A stretch of 64,000 nucleotides of DNA from an uncultured Lachnospiraceae bacterium (GCA_910577045.1 CAJTLB010000006.1:124001-188000), one strand, 5' to 3'; numbered from the stretch's first letter, positions 8,222 to 17,644 are shown. A program made the numbers and translations. Notes: generated from the letters alone by a model not told the origin.

Positions 8222-9292
8222 TTATTCTTCTGATACAGGTATGCGGGACAATGTGTCCTCAATCTCTTTTAACTTTTTCTGGCACTTTGCATCCTGAGAA
8301 ATAGCACGCAAAATCCGGTTAATATCCTCTGGGGAAAACATACTAATCGCTTTTGACAGATCATCCATATTATTGCGGTTTAACTTAAAAACGCCATTTG
8401 TTAAATATATGGTTAAACAGTCATCTGGATTACTCATATCCCCTAGGCAAAGTGCCCCACTTTGATCATAAGTAAATACCACCCCATTATATACCAGTTC
8501 TGGCCCTTCTCCCATTAAAAAAGAATATGGCCCTTTTTCTTCTACACTTTCTCTTGTCCCTATTAATTTTTCTATCCTCTTTTGCTCTATCTCCTCTTCC
8601 TTTTCTGCTGTATGTTCCTTTCCTTCCTCTTTTATTGCTTCAATTTGCCGATCTACAGATTTCATCATTTTTTCCCAATCTTCTATTGAAAATTCTGAAG
8701 CACCAATGGCAAATTTGGGCGGGCCTTCCTCAATCCGTTCCTCGGCATATACAGAAAACTTATCCATCGCTTCCCGAAAAGCTTCCTCTGTATCCTTTAG
8801 GGAACCTGATTCTGCACGATCCCATGCTTCTTTTGCAATATTCTCCATAAATGTTTTTGAATCTTCTGGAACCTTTTCTAAATCTACCATATAGGCGGCC
8901 ACTGTGCCATCTTCTTTTTTCTCTTCCAAATATACCTTATTATCCCCACAAACTTGTGCCTTATATACGGCCCCTAATTCTGGGCATAATTTCACATAAT
9001 CACATTGGCTATATGTAATTTTTCTTACTTCGCATGCTTCTATTGCACTATTTACTAATTTATCCGCATTTTGGATGGCGCGGGATGACATCATACTTTG
9101 ATAATGCTCTACTCCCGCCACGCCATAATTTCCATCCTGCATTTTCTGTTCTTGGAATGTATTGTTGCTTAATGCCTTTTGCCCAAATCTCCCTTCAAAC
9201 TCACTTTCAAAAGTTTTTATATGGCCATTTCCTTTTGCCGTTCCCTTTACTTGTTCTAGAAACCCTTTTTCTCTTACTCCATTTACATTCAT
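8222..9292 (-). CDS. Unrecognised soluble protein cotranscribed with an ECF sigma factor
   Basis: About 356 residues with no signal peptide or membrane segment. The N-terminal ~80 residues look disordered and Gln/Asn-rich. A middle part has KITYSQCDYVKLCPELGAVY and a following beta stretch, then a charged helical region (about 160-250) with EFSIEDWEKMMKSVDRQIEA, and a C-terminal domain with a helix-rich tail. The EFS.EDWEKM block resembles uncharacterised Firmicutes proteins, but I cannot assign a family. The frame opens at a GTG at 9301; the ATG at 9292 is preferred because AAAGG lies eight bases upstream. It sits five bases after the sigma gene, where an anti-sigma factor is usual, so a regulatory or effector role is plausible but unproven. 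Confidence 0.75.
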   Translation of the reverse strand: MNVNGVREKGFLEQVKGTAKGNGHIKTFESEFEGRFGQKALSNNTFQEQKMQDGNYGVAGVEHYQSMMSSRAIQNADKLVNSAIEACEVRKITYSQCDYVKLCPELGAVYKAQVCGDNKVYLEEKKEDGTVAAYMVDLEKVPEDSKTFMENIAKEAWDRAESGSLKDTEEAFREAMDKFSVYAEERIEEGPPKFAIGASEFSIEDWEKMMKSVDRQIEAIKEEGKEHTAEKEEEIEQKRIEKLIGTRESVEEKGPYSFLMGEGPELVYNGVVFTYDQSGALCLGDMSNPDDCLTIYLTNGVFKLNRNNMDDLSKAISMFSPEDINRILRAISQDAKCQKKLKEIEDTLSRIPVSEE

Positions 9293-9297
9293 CTGTA

Positions 9298-9783
9298 TCA
9301 CCTTTCCTTTACTAGAAGCTTTTTTAACTCTTCCCTGCCACGCCTTAAATTTGTTTTCACTGTATTTACTGGTATTTCTAACACTTCTGCTATTTCCTTT
9401 ATTTCATAGTCTTCATAATAAAACAAATACAGTGCCTGCCTGTAATGTGGCGGCAATGATAATACTAGCCACAAGGTATTGTCCTGATCTAAATATGGCA
9501 CCTTCATAAACACTTTTTCACTTTCTGGCACCTTTTCCAACTCTGTTGTCGTTTGCTTCCACTTACTTTTTAGCAAATCTTTACTTAAATTTAAAGCTGT
9601 ACGGATCATCCAGGCTTTTTCATGTTCCTTATTTTTAAATTCCGGCTGATAGTGAAGTAGTCTTATAAACACTTCCTGCATAATATCCTCCGCATCCGCA
9701 TGGGATTTCACCTCTGCAAAAGCTATACGGAAAAGCATGGAGCTATATTCCCTAAAATAAAACTCCAATTCTTCCTTCTTCAT
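9298..9783 (-). CDS. ECF-type RNA polymerase sigma factor
   Basis: This 161-residue sigma factor has only regions 2 and 4, as in ECF sigmas. Region 2 includes the DAEDIMQEVFIRLL segment that binds core polymerase and the -10 element. Region 4 has LPPHYRQALYLFYYEDYEIKEIAE and a helix-turn-helix with IPVNTVKTNLRRGREELKKLL. AGAAGG lies upstream of the ATG. The next gene starts almost at its stop codon but is not a recognisable anti-sigma factor. An ECF-type promoter upstream suggests that it activates its own gene. Confidence 0.92.
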   Translation of the reverse strand: MKKEELEFYFREYSSMLFRIAFAEVKSHADAEDIMQEVFIRLLHYQPEFKNKEHEKAWMIRTALNLSKDLLKSKWKQTTTELEKVPESEKVFMKVPYLDQDNTLWLVLSLPPHYRQALYLFYYEDYEIKEIAEVLEIPVNTVKTNLRRGREELKKLLVKER

Positions 9784-9880
9784 TCCTGCCTTCTCCCCAT
9801 TCTAAGATACAGCCATAACGCCTGTATAAGCCAATTAAAGCAAATCTTTTGCAACCTGCTTTATTATTTACTTATATAAG

Positions 9881-9910
9881 TAATACGATTGAAATGTAAA
9901 AAAAGTTTCA
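9881..9910 (-). promoter_or_regulatory. Putative ECF-type promoter of the sigma operon
   Basis: The minus strand reads TGAAAC (9905-9910), 17 bases, then CGTATTA (9881-9887). This closely matches B. subtilis sigma-W/X-type promoters (TGAAAC, 16-17, CGTA), placing it about 97 bases before the sigma start. Confidence 0.65.
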
Positions 9911-10053
9911 AATACTACAAAATTTTTTATAAAATTTTAACCCAAAAGCAGAATTATTTAATTTATTTTATCACTATTCAACAACTATTACAAGAAAAAT
10001 CCCCAAAACATAATTGAAAAACTAGCATATTTCCCTTGCGTGGTTCTGCGCAT

Positions 10054-10085
10054 AAAAAAGAGCTATTGCAAACTTGCAATAACTC
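10054..10085 (-). terminator. Intrinsic terminator of the hybrid kinase gene
   Basis: An 11-bp stem pairs 10060-10070 with 10075-10085 (one G-T pair), followed on the minus strand by six T (10054-10059). Confidence 0.9.
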
Positions 10086-10096
10086 CTCTTTCTTTT

Positions 10097-12646
10097 TTAT
10101 TTTCTTTTTACATGTTTCTCCAACAATCTTACTACTTCCTTTATATCAATTGGCTTTGCAATATGTGCGTTCATCCCACATGCTAAACATTTTTGTATAT
10201 CTTCGGAAAACGCATCTGCTGTCATTGCAATAATTGGTAAATCTGCATCCTCCCTATTTAAAGCACGAATTTCTTTTGTCGCATCATACCCGGACATAAT
10301 TGGCATACGGATATCCATAAGGATTGCATCATAAAAACCAACTTCCGACTTATTAAACATATCTACACAAATTTGCCCATTTTCTGCACGCTCCAATACC
10401 AATCCCAAAGAAGAAAGCAATTCATTGGCAATTTCCCAATTTAATTCATTATCTTCTGCCAATAAAATCTTTAACCCATCTAATTCTAAACTCTGGTGTA
10501 CCTGTTTTTCTGGCTCTACATCTGCCAGTCCCGCAAACTGCCGCAACCCATAATACAATGTTGACTTAAACAACGGTTTTGGGATAAATCCACTAATCCC
10601 CGCTTCCCTTGCTTCTTTTTCTATATCGCTCCAGTCATATGCAGAAATTAAAAGAATCGGCACATCACCTAACATTCTATTCCTGATTTCACGGGCTGTC
10701 TGTATCCCATCCATCTCTGGCATTTTCCAGTCTAAAAGTACCGCATGGTAATCTTCATGCTTTTTATGGCGGCTTTCTACCATCTGTACCGCTGATTCCC
10801 CGTCATACGTGCACTCTGCACTAACCCCAATTTCATTTAAAGAAAATGCCGTGGTATGGCAAAGCTGCTCGTCATCATCTACTACTAATACATGTAGCTC
10901 TGGCAGCTTCATGTCTTCTTCCATAATAGTAAAACGTTCTAAATCTAATACAACATGGAATTCTGTGCCCTTCCCTACTTCACTTTCTACTTCAATCGTA
11001 CCTTTCATTGCATCCACAATATACTTTGCGATTGCCATGCCAAGCCCTGTACCTTCTGTTTTATGGACTCTTTTATTATCTTCACGGGCAAAAGATTCAA
11101 AAATTTTCTCCTTAAATTCTGGGGACATCCCCATCCCATTATCCTTTACCCTAATATGCACACGGATATAATTATCCCCAAGCGGCGATTCTTCTTCTGA
11201 TAAAGCAATATGGATTGTGCCTCCTTCCGGCGTAAATTTCACTGCATTGGAAAGGAAATTTAAAAGTACCTGGTTTAAACGCACACTGTCACAATACACA
11301 TTTTCTACTTCAATATCATGGATAAAAACGTCAAACTGTTGTTTCTTTGCCTTAAGCTGCGGCTGGACAATACTAACAATCCCTTCCATTGTTTCACGCA
11401 AAGAAACAATATCCATATTCAATGTCATCTTCCCGCTTTCAATCTTTGACATATCAAGCACGTCATTAATAAGCCCTAATAAATGCTTGCTAGAAAGCGT
11501 AATCTTTTTTAAGCAATTTTTTACCTGTTGGATATTATCAATATTTGCCGTTGCTATTGCTGTCATTCCTACAATTGCATTCATTGGGGTACGGATATCA
11601 TGGCTCATATTAGATAAAAATTCGCTTTTTGCCATATTCGCACGAATTGCTTCTTGCTTTGCAATTTCAATTGTTTTAATTTGTTGTTTATTTAACCTAT
11701 AATAAATAATAAAGGTAATTAAAAATCCTATAATAATAATACTATAACATAATAAAACAGACCCCATTCTTTCATTCCCTAAGTCTGTAATTAAATTATC
11801 TAATATTCCATATGGCATAATATTAACTAAATACCATTCAGAATCTGGCAAAGCACTACAATACAAATGGCGTTTCTCATCACCCACTTGTAATACCGTA
11901 GAATAATCATTTCCTTCTTTCATTGCCTGTTCTAGTTCTTTCACATACTCCTCAGGCTTCTTATCACCTTGCACAGTAATCATTTTTATTAGACGTTCAA
12001 AATAACTTTCCAAAAACGCATCACTATTCCGTATGACATAAGTACCATCTGAACGGATAATATGTGCCCACCCCATAGAATTATTCTCATCTAACATAAG
12101 CATTTCATTAATATATTCCACAGGAAGAGTTGCCACTAAAGCTATTGATGTCTTTCCATCTAACATAGGATATGCTACATCCACTCCCATCAAAATAATA
12201 TCTTTTCCTGTTACAGTCTGCCCAACAGCTACTTTATCTTCATGATTATTTAATGAATTTAAAAATGGCCCTGGATCAATTAACATCATATCTTCTCCAT
12301 AAATCATTTCAAATTCGCCATCTGATGAATATAATGCTAAACTATCAAAACTCCTTACTTGGCCACTAAAAGCCAATTCTTCAAACATCTCACTTCCATA
12401 TGTAACATTCTCTGGAGGAGTACGGCTAACAATCCCTTGTATCTGCTCCAGGTTCATTTCAATTGTTGTCCCAAAATGCCTAGCAATCTGTTCACTCATG
12501 CCTGACATATAAATAGTACCAATTTCACTAATTGTTAATGATATTTTTTTATTTACTGTAGTAGTTAAATACATAAAAACTACTCCACAAAGAGAAAGTA
12601 CAGCAATACAACTAATCAATAGAACCCTCGTTGCTTTACTCTTCAT
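10097..12646 (-). CDS. Hybrid sensor histidine kinase with two receiver domains
   Basis: This 849-residue membrane protein has transmembrane helices near residues 8-28 and 296-316 that flank a Cache-like extracellular sensor. A HisKA domain carries the phosphorylated His349 in SHDIRTP. The HATPase domain has the N box around NAVKFTPEGG and G boxes DNGMGM and GTGLGMAIA. Two receiver domains have phospho-acceptors Asp639 (LLDWKMP) and Asp778 (LMDIRMP). There is no HPt domain and no response regulator next door, so the output partner is unknown. It has its own consensus-like promoter and a terminator, so it is monocistronic. The ligand cannot be predicted. Confidence 0.93.
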   Translation of the reverse strand: MKSKATRVLLISCIAVLSLCGVVFMYLTTTVNKKISLTISEIGTIYMSGMSEQIARHFGTTIEMNLEQIQGIVSRTPPENVTYGSEMFEELAFSGQVRSFDSLALYSSDGEFEMIYGEDMMLIDPGPFLNSLNNHEDKVAVGQTVTGKDIILMGVDVAYPMLDGKTSIALVATLPVEYINEMLMLDENNSMGWAHIIRSDGTYVIRNSDAFLESYFERLIKMITVQGDKKPEEYVKELEQAMKEGNDYSTVLQVGDEKRHLYCSALPDSEWYLVNIMPYGILDNLITDLGNERMGSVLLCYSIIIIGFLITFIIYYRLNKQQIKTIEIAKQEAIRANMAKSEFLSNMSHDIRTPMNAIVGMTAIATANIDNIQQVKNCLKKITLSSKHLLGLINDVLDMSKIESGKMTLNMDIVSLRETMEGIVSIVQPQLKAKKQQFDVFIHDIEVENVYCDSVRLNQVLLNFLSNAVKFTPEGGTIHIALSEEESPLGDNYIRVHIRVKDNGMGMSPEFKEKIFESFAREDNKRVHKTEGTGLGMAIAKYIVDAMKGTIEVESEVGKGTEFHVVLDLERFTIMEEDMKLPELHVLVVDDDEQLCHTTAFSLNEIGVSAECTYDGESAVQMVESRHKKHEDYHAVLLDWKMPEMDGIQTAREIRNRMLGDVPILLISAYDWSDIEKEAREAGISGFIPKPLFKSTLYYGLRQFAGLADVEPEKQVHQSLELDGLKILLAEDNELNWEIANELLSSLGLVLERAENGQICVDMFNKSEVGFYDAILMDIRMPIMSGYDATKEIRALNREDADLPIIAMTADAFSEDIQKCLACGMNAHIAKPIDIKEVVRLLEKHVKRK

Positions 12647-12681
12647 AATTACCTATTACCTCCATTGTATACTCTTTTTTG

Positions 12682-12710
12682 ATTATAACAAATACAACGG
12701 TGTTTGTCCA
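12682..12710 (-). promoter_or_regulatory. Sigma-A promoter of the hybrid kinase
   Basis: The minus strand has TGGACA (12705-12710), 17 bases, TATAAT (12682-12687), starting right after the prfA stop codon. Confidence 0.8.
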
Positions 12711-12720
12711 GCCTTCTAAC

Positions 12721-13797
12721 TTATCCTTCTTCGTTTAACTTACTAAGGCGTATTGCTTGGTCTGCTGCTATACAGGCATCTAATATTTCTTGTATATCCC
12801 CATCCATAATTTTATCTAATTTATACAATGTAAGCCCTATACGATGATCCGTTACGCGCCCTTGTGGGAAATTATAAGTCCGAATCTTCTCCGAACGATC
12901 CCCTGTCCCTATCTGGCTCCTCCGAAGTTCTGCCTCTGCATTATGCGCCTTTTGTTGTTCAATATCATACAATTTTGCACGAAGTAAAGCAAAGGCTTTT
13001 TCCTTATTTTGAAGTTGTGATTTTTCTGTTTGGCTATATACCACAATCCCAGTTGGGTAATGGGTAAGCCGTACAGCAGAATCTGTTGTATTTACACATT
13101 GCCCGCCATTCCCCGATGCACGCATTACATCAATACGGATATCTTTCTCATCAATTACTACATCTACTTCTTCTACTTCTGGCATTACGGCAACCGTTAT
13201 GGTAGATGTATGGATCCTCCCGCCAGATTCCGTTTCTGGCACACGCTGTACCCTGTGGACGCCACTTTCATATTTTAATTTTGAATAAGCTCCTTGCCCA
13301 GAAATCATAAAACTAACTTCCTTCATGCCTCCTATCCCGATTTCGTCCACACTTACTAATTCTACTTTCCAACGTTGCCTTTCTGCATAATGTACATACA
13401 AACGGTACATTTCTGCTGCAAATAACGCTGCTTCATCCCCACCTGCACCTGCACGGATTTCTACTACTACATCCTTATCATCATTTGGATCTTTTGGAAG
13501 TAATAAAATCTTTAGTTTTTGCTCCAATTCCTCTACCTCTTGTTTTGCCCCAGATAATTCTTCTTTTAAAAGCTCCCTCATTTCTGCATCATTTTCTTCT
13601 TCCAGCATAACCAAACTATCTTCAATTGTTTCTTTCGCCTTTTTATAGGCTGTATATGTTTCTACTACGGGAGCCAGCTCACTCTGCTCTTTCATTAATT
13701 TCCGAAACCTATTTTGGTCCCCTGTTACTTCTGGCGAAGCAAGCTCTTGCATAAGCTCCGAATAACGGAGCAATAAATCTTCTAATTTATCAAACAT
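12721..13797 (-). CDS. prfA: Peptide chain release factor 1
   Basis: RF1 reads UAA and UAG stop codons and triggers peptide release. The 358 residues include the catalytic GGQ motif within ASGNGGQCVNTTDSAV, and a codon-recognition loop with RVPETESGG, where the classic RF1 tripeptide PxT appears as PET. The RGAGGDEAALFA segment is also typical. The frame is open to 13827, but the ATG at 13797 starts the conserved MFDKLEDLL and has AAAGGTGG seven bases upstream. It overlaps prmC by 16 bases; PrmC methylates the GGQ glutamine, so enzyme and substrate are cotranslated. Confidence 0.97.
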   Translation of the reverse strand: MFDKLEDLLLRYSELMQELASPEVTGDQNRFRKLMKEQSELAPVVETYTAYKKAKETIEDSLVMLEEENDAEMRELLKEELSGAKQEVEELEQKLKILLLPKDPNDDKDVVVEIRAGAGGDEAALFAAEMYRLYVHYAERQRWKVELVSVDEIGIGGMKEVSFMISGQGAYSKLKYESGVHRVQRVPETESGGRIHTSTITVAVMPEVEEVDVVIDEKDIRIDVMRASGNGGQCVNTTDSAVRLTHYPTGIVVYSQTEKSQLQNKEKAFALLRAKLYDIEQQKAHNAEAELRRSQIGTGDRSEKIRTYNFPQGRVTDHRIGLTLYKLDKIMDGDIQEILDACIAADQAIRLSKLNEEG

Positions 13798-14642
13798 CTT
13801 TTTTCCACCTTTCTTTTCCCCATACAAACCCGGTTAAGCCCTGCTAAATCCTTTTTTATTTTTATATCTGTATATCCATAAGAAGCCAATAAGCCTGATA
13901 CTTGCTCCCCTTGGTCATATCCTATTTCAAACAATAAATCCCCGCCAGGGACTAAATATTCTTCTGCCTGTTTTATAATATTCTGATAAAAATAAAGGCC
14001 ATCTTCTTTCCCATTTAAAGCTAATATTGGTTCATATTCCCTTACCTCTGGCTCCAAAGAAGCAATCACCCCTGTACGGATATAGGGAGGGTTAGAGATA
14101 ATTATATCAAATTTCCCACTTATGCCTGTAAATAAATCACTTTGTATGAATGACACATCCACTTTATGCCTTTTTGCATTTTCCCTTGCCACTTTAAGGG
14201 CTTCTCCTGAAATATCTGCCCCTACTGCCAAACCAAATTTATAAAGACAGGCAAGGCTAATAATAATACAGCCTGATCCCGTGCATAAATCTAATACTCT
14301 AGCATTTTGTTTTTCTTTTAAGATCTTTCCCGCCTCTTCCACCAAACTCTCTGTATCCTGCCTTGGTATTAAGACATGTGGGTTTACTTGAAAAATTAAC
14401 CCCATAAATCCTTGTTCCCCTGTAAGGTACTGTAAAGGAATCCTTTTTGCCCGTTCTACAAATAACTGGTTACAGTATGCTTCTTGTTCCTTTGGAATTG
14501 GCATATTCCTATTACATAAAAAAATTGCCTTACTAACCCCAGTAACATAAGAAAGCAAAAGCCAAGCATCTTCCTTATACTCCAAAACTCCTGCTGCCTG
14601 CAAAATATCTTTTCCTTTATCCCATATTTCTTGTATTGTCAT
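13782..14642 (-). CDS. prmC: Release factor glutamine methyltransferase
   Basis: PrmC (HemK) N5-methylates the glutamine of the GGQ motif in release factors. The 286 residues have an N-terminal helical domain (about 1-85), the SAM loop VLDLCTGSGCIIISLA, and the diagnostic NPPYI motif in ISNPPYIRTG. It sits directly before prfA, the classic arrangement, and its start overlaps the yqhQ-like gene stop by four bases. Confidence 0.96.
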   Translation of the reverse strand: MTIQEIWDKGKDILQAAGVLEYKEDAWLLLSYVTGVSKAIFLCNRNMPIPKEQEAYCNQLFVERAKRIPLQYLTGEQGFMGLIFQVNPHVLIPRQDTESLVEEAGKILKEKQNARVLDLCTGSGCIIISLACLYKFGLAVGADISGEALKVARENAKRHKVDVSFIQSDLFTGISGKFDIIISNPPYIRTGVIASLEPEVREYEPILALNGKEDGLYFYQNIIKQAEEYLVPGGDLLFEIGYDQGEQVSGLLASYGYTDIKIKKDLAGLNRVCMGKRKVEKRCLIN

Positions 14643-15607
14643 TCTTCATCCCCAATAAATTCAAACCCTTCTTCAGCCCTAAGCTGTGCCAGTTCTTCTT
14701 TTGTAATCTTCCCTTCCTCTGCCAGATATTGTTTCCAGTCAAATACTGCCTCCACTGCACAAATTGCCACTTCAATCATGCTGTCATCCGGCTCCCTAGT
14801 CGTCATACGCTGCAGCAACATCCCTGGCATACTTAAAATATTTACAATCTTTGAATCACTGTTTCCAGCCAAACGGATAAATTCATAAGAAACCCCTGCA
14901 ATCACTGGAACCAGTAAAAGCCGGATTACTACCCTCCACACAGGGCTCGAAGTACGGATAAAAATAAAGAAAATTACACTAATTACCATAACAATTAAAA
15001 GGAAACTCGTTCCACAGCGTTTATGCTGCCTAGAACTAATCCTAACATTCTCTACAGTAAGGGGAAGGCCAGACTCTACGCAATTAATACATTTATGTTC
15101 TGCACCATGGTACATAAACACTCTTTGAATATCTTTCATCAATGTAATTAACACAATATATAAAAGAAAAATTGCAATTCGGATACATCCCTCTATAATT
15201 GCCATTAAAGTAGTAGAAACCACATACGGCCTTAAACGCTCCGTAATAAAATAAGGAAGCACCATAAAAATTGCAACTGCAAATGCAACTGAACATACTA
15301 CAGTAAGCCCCATAAATATACTTTCTGCTTTTTCTGTCCTCCCCGGTTTTTTCTCCTCTTCTTCCTCATAAAAACTTGCTGAAAAAGTAAGCGTTTTCAT
15401 GCCAAGCACTAAGGACTCTATAAAATTAAAAATTCCTCGGATAATAGGGACTCTCTTAAAAATAGGCTGTTTCCCTGCCTTCCCTAATTCCCGTACCTCT
15501 ACCTCAATCTTATTATCAGGCTTCCGTACAGCAACAGCATATTTATCCCCATTTTTCATCATAATTCCTTCAATAACTGCCTGCCCGCCGATTCCAGATG
15601 ATTTCAT
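14639..15607 (-). CDS. yqhQ: DUF1385 membrane protein, YqhQ-like
   Basis: This 322-residue multi-pass membrane protein of unknown biochemical activity is widely conserved in Firmicutes. Signatures are the N-terminal GGQAVIEGIMM (residues 7-17), MYHGAEHKCINC in the middle and RQHKRCGTSFL after it. About four hydrophobic segments occur, two before and two after the His/Cys-rich blocks, which could bind metal. It precedes prmC and prfA with a four-base overlap, and rpmE lies just upstream, an order common in Clostridia (rho, rpmE, DUF1385, prmC, prfA). Confidence 0.92.
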   Translation of the reverse strand: MKSSGIGGQAVIEGIMMKNGDKYAVAVRKPDNKIEVEVRELGKAGKQPIFKRVPIIRGIFNFIESLVLGMKTLTFSASFYEEEEEKKPGRTEKAESIFMGLTVVCSVAFAVAIFMVLPYFITERLRPYVVSTTLMAIIEGCIRIAIFLLYIVLITLMKDIQRVFMYHGAEHKCINCVESGLPLTVENVRISSRQHKRCGTSFLLIVMVISVIFFIFIRTSSPVWRVVIRLLLVPVIAGVSYEFIRLAGNSDSKIVNILSMPGMLLQRMTTREPDDSMIEVAICAVEAVFDWKQYLAEEGKITKEELAQLRAEEGFEFIGDEE

Positions 15608-15635
15608 TCCATTCTAGTCCTTTCTATCTACATGT

Positions 15636-15669
15636 AAAAGAAGGTTGAGATTCTATTAACCTCAACCTT
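15636..15669 (-). terminator. Probable intrinsic terminator after rpmE
   Basis: A perfect 9-bp stem pairs 15641-15649 with 15661-15669 and is followed on the minus strand by CTTTTAC. The T-run is short, so read-through into the yqhQ-like gene is likely. Confidence 0.65.
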
Positions 15670-15683
15670 ACTTATCATACCTA

Positions 15684-15893
15684 TTAGTTGTTTGCTGTAA
15701 ACCCGTACTTCTTATTAAACTTATCTACACGTCCACGGGCAGCACTAGATTTCTGCTGTCCAGTGTAGAAGGAATGGCATTTTGAACAAATTTCCACATG
15801 AATATCGTTCTTTGTAGATCCTGTTACAAACTCATTTCCACAGTTACATACAACCTTTGCCTGATAGTATTTTGGATGGATTCCTTCTTTCAT
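15684..15893 (-). CDS. rpmE: 50S ribosomal protein L31, zinc-binding type
   Basis: L31 bridges the ribosomal subunits. The 69 residues from MKEGIHPKYY carry two Cys pairs (CNCG near residue 16 and CSKC near 35), which mark the zinc-binding paralogue, followed by HSFYTGQQ and a basic tail. The frame extends eight codons upstream, but AGAGGTG lies six bases before the ATG at 15893, which starts the conserved sequence. It lies between rho and the yqhQ-like gene and has its own promoter and a structured leader. Confidence 0.96.
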   Translation of the reverse strand: MKEGIHPKYYQAKVVCNCGNEFVTGSTKNDIHVEICSKCHSFYTGQQKSSAARGRVDKFNKKYGFTANN

Positions 15894-15917
15894 TCTTTTC
15901 ACCTCTTTAATCTGCAT

Positions 15918-15955
15918 AATAAACGTCTGTATCGCCTGCGCTTAGACGCATTTCT
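15918..15955 (-). promoter_or_regulatory. Candidate L31 leader hairpin
   Basis: In the predicted rpmE leader, 15944-15949 pairs with 15923-15928 (GCGTCT with AGACGT, one G-T pair) around a GC-rich loop. Autoregulatory L31 leaders are known in Firmicutes, but I cannot verify a match to those motifs by eye. Confidence 0.35.
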
Positions 15956-15975
15956 TCTCATAAAACAGCTTTTTC

Positions 15976-16004
15976 ATTATAACATACCATTTTTAGATAT
16001 GCAA
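15976..16004 (-). promoter_or_regulatory. Sigma-A promoter of rpmE
   Basis: The minus strand reads TTGCAT (15999-16004), 17 bases, TATAAT (15976-15981). The predicted leader is about 75 nt. Confidence 0.85.
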
Positions 16005-16070
16005 GCACTTTTTCATGCTTGCCCTACCACTTATTCTTTGTAGAATGGTTTCAGTCCACTCGCGTCAAAA

Positions 16071-17471
16071 CTAAAGTAACCTAGTTTTTTTAATAAGCTG
16101 TATAAACTCTGCATTATTTTTTGTCTTAGCAAATAAATCTAATATCCGTTCTGCAGCATCTTCCGCACGCATCCCATTTGTTGCCTTACGCATAATCTCT
16201 GCGGCCTCTTGTTCTTCCATGCTAAATAGTAAATCATCTCTCCTTGTACCTGATTTTAAAATATCAATTGCTGGAAATACTCTTTTTTCCTGTAATTTCC
16301 TATTTAAAGTTAATTCCATATTTCCTGTGCCCTTAAATTCCTCAAAGATCACATCATCCATTTTGCTTCCTGTTTCAATTAATGCTGTAGCAAGAATCGT
16401 TAAGCTTCCGCCTTCCCTCATATTCCTCGCTGCGCCAAAGAAACGCTTTGGCATATGGAGGGCAGCAGGATCAAGCCCCCCTGACAAAGTCCTTCCACTT
16501 GGCGGGACCACTAGGTTATATGCCCTTGCTAAACGAGTAATACTATCTAATAAAATCACTACATCATATTTATGTTCTACAAGGCGCTTTGCACGCTCCA
16601 ACACCATTTCTGAAACCCTTTTATGGTGCTCTGGCAATTCATCGAATGTAGAATAAATCACTTCTACATTCTTCCCTTCTATGGACTCTTTAATATCAGT
16701 AACCTCTTCTGGCCTTTCATCAATTAATAAAATAATTAAGTGCATTTCTGGGTTATTTGTAGTAATGGACTGTGCAATCTGTTTTAGCAATGTTGTTTTG
16801 CCTGCCTTTGGCGGCGCAGCAATCATGCCTCGCTGCCCTTTTCCAATTGGTGAAATCATATCTACAATCCGCATTGCTGTATTATGGCTTTCTGTCTCCA
16901 TATGGATTCTTTTATTGGGGAAAATTGGGATCAAATCCTCAAATGCTTTTCTTTTCATTGCTTCTAACGGATGGACCCTATTAATTGATTTTACATAAAG
17001 AAGTGCTGCAAATTTCTCATTTTGTGTCCTTGTCCTTAAGTTCCCTTCTATAATATCCCCTGTTTTTAGGTTTAATTTCCGAATCTGGGCTGGCGATACA
17101 TACACGTCATTATCCCCTGGCATATAATTTTCACATCGGATAAAACCATACCCATCTGGCATAACTTCTAATATCCCATTTGCCACAACCCCACTGTCTA
17201 GTTGTGCAATCTCTTCCTTTGTCAATTTGCTTTGTGGATGTTGTGCCACAATATTTTTAGGTATCTCAATTGCAATAAGCTCTTCTTTTTCTTCTGGCTC
17301 AAATACCTCTTTTACTTCATTCACCTCTTTTTTCTCATTCTCGCCTTCCATAACATTCACTAAGGCATCAATTAAATCCTTTTTTTTCATTGTGCTGACA
17401 TTTTTCAGCCCTTTTTCTTTAGCAATCGCCTTTAATTCTGCTAAAGGAAGTGTTTCAAGTTTTTCTCTCAT
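16071..17471 (-). CDS. rho: Transcription termination factor Rho
   Basis: Rho is the hexameric RNA helicase that terminates untranslated transcripts. The 466 residues contain an N-terminal Rho_N/SAP-like helix bundle, a Lys/Glu-rich linker (about 42-75), a cold-shock RNA-binding domain with GYGFIRCENYMPGDNDVYVS, and a RecA-type motor. The motor has Walker A APPKAGKTTLLKQIA, Walker B VVILLDSITRLARAYN, and the Q/R loop region with PSGRTLSGGLDP. No inhibitor-resistance change can be judged by eye. It is divergently transcribed from the malic enzyme gene. Confidence 0.97.
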   Translation of the reverse strand: MREKLETLPLAELKAIAKEKGLKNVSTMKKKDLIDALVNVMEGENEKKEVNEVKEVFEPEEKEELIAIEIPKNIVAQHPQSKLTKEEIAQLDSGVVANGILEVMPDGYGFIRCENYMPGDNDVYVSPAQIRKLNLKTGDIIEGNLRTRTQNEKFAALLYVKSINRVHPLEAMKRKAFEDLIPIFPNKRIHMETESHNTAMRIVDMISPIGKGQRGMIAAPPKAGKTTLLKQIAQSITTNNPEMHLIILLIDERPEEVTDIKESIEGKNVEVIYSTFDELPEHHKRVSEMVLERAKRLVEHKYDVVILLDSITRLARAYNLVVPPSGRTLSGGLDPAALHMPKRFFGAARNMREGGSLTILATALIETGSKMDDVIFEEFKGTGNMELTLNRKLQEKRVFPAIDILKSGTRRDDLLFSMEEQEAAEIMRKATNGMRAEDAAERILDLFAKTKNNAEFIQLIKKTRLL

Positions 17472-17644
17472 ATTTTATTTTTACTCCTTTTGATTTTTTG
17501 CTTATTAAAAATGGGTACCTTACTTCGAACTCAAGCATATGACTTCTACAATATCACATGTATACAGATTAAAAGATTTTTCAGGATGTTTTCATTATAC
17601 ACCATCCCATTCAAAATAGAAAGCCATTTTTTTATTTTGTCCTA

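Larger units (their letters stand above)
9784..10096. other. Intergenic region between the hybrid kinase and the sigma factor
   Basis: About 313 bases without a gene. It holds the kinase terminator (10054-10085) and an ECF-like promoter (9881-9910). The AT-rich stretch 9911-10040 shows no convincing open frame, repeat or RNA structure to me. Confidence 0.7.
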
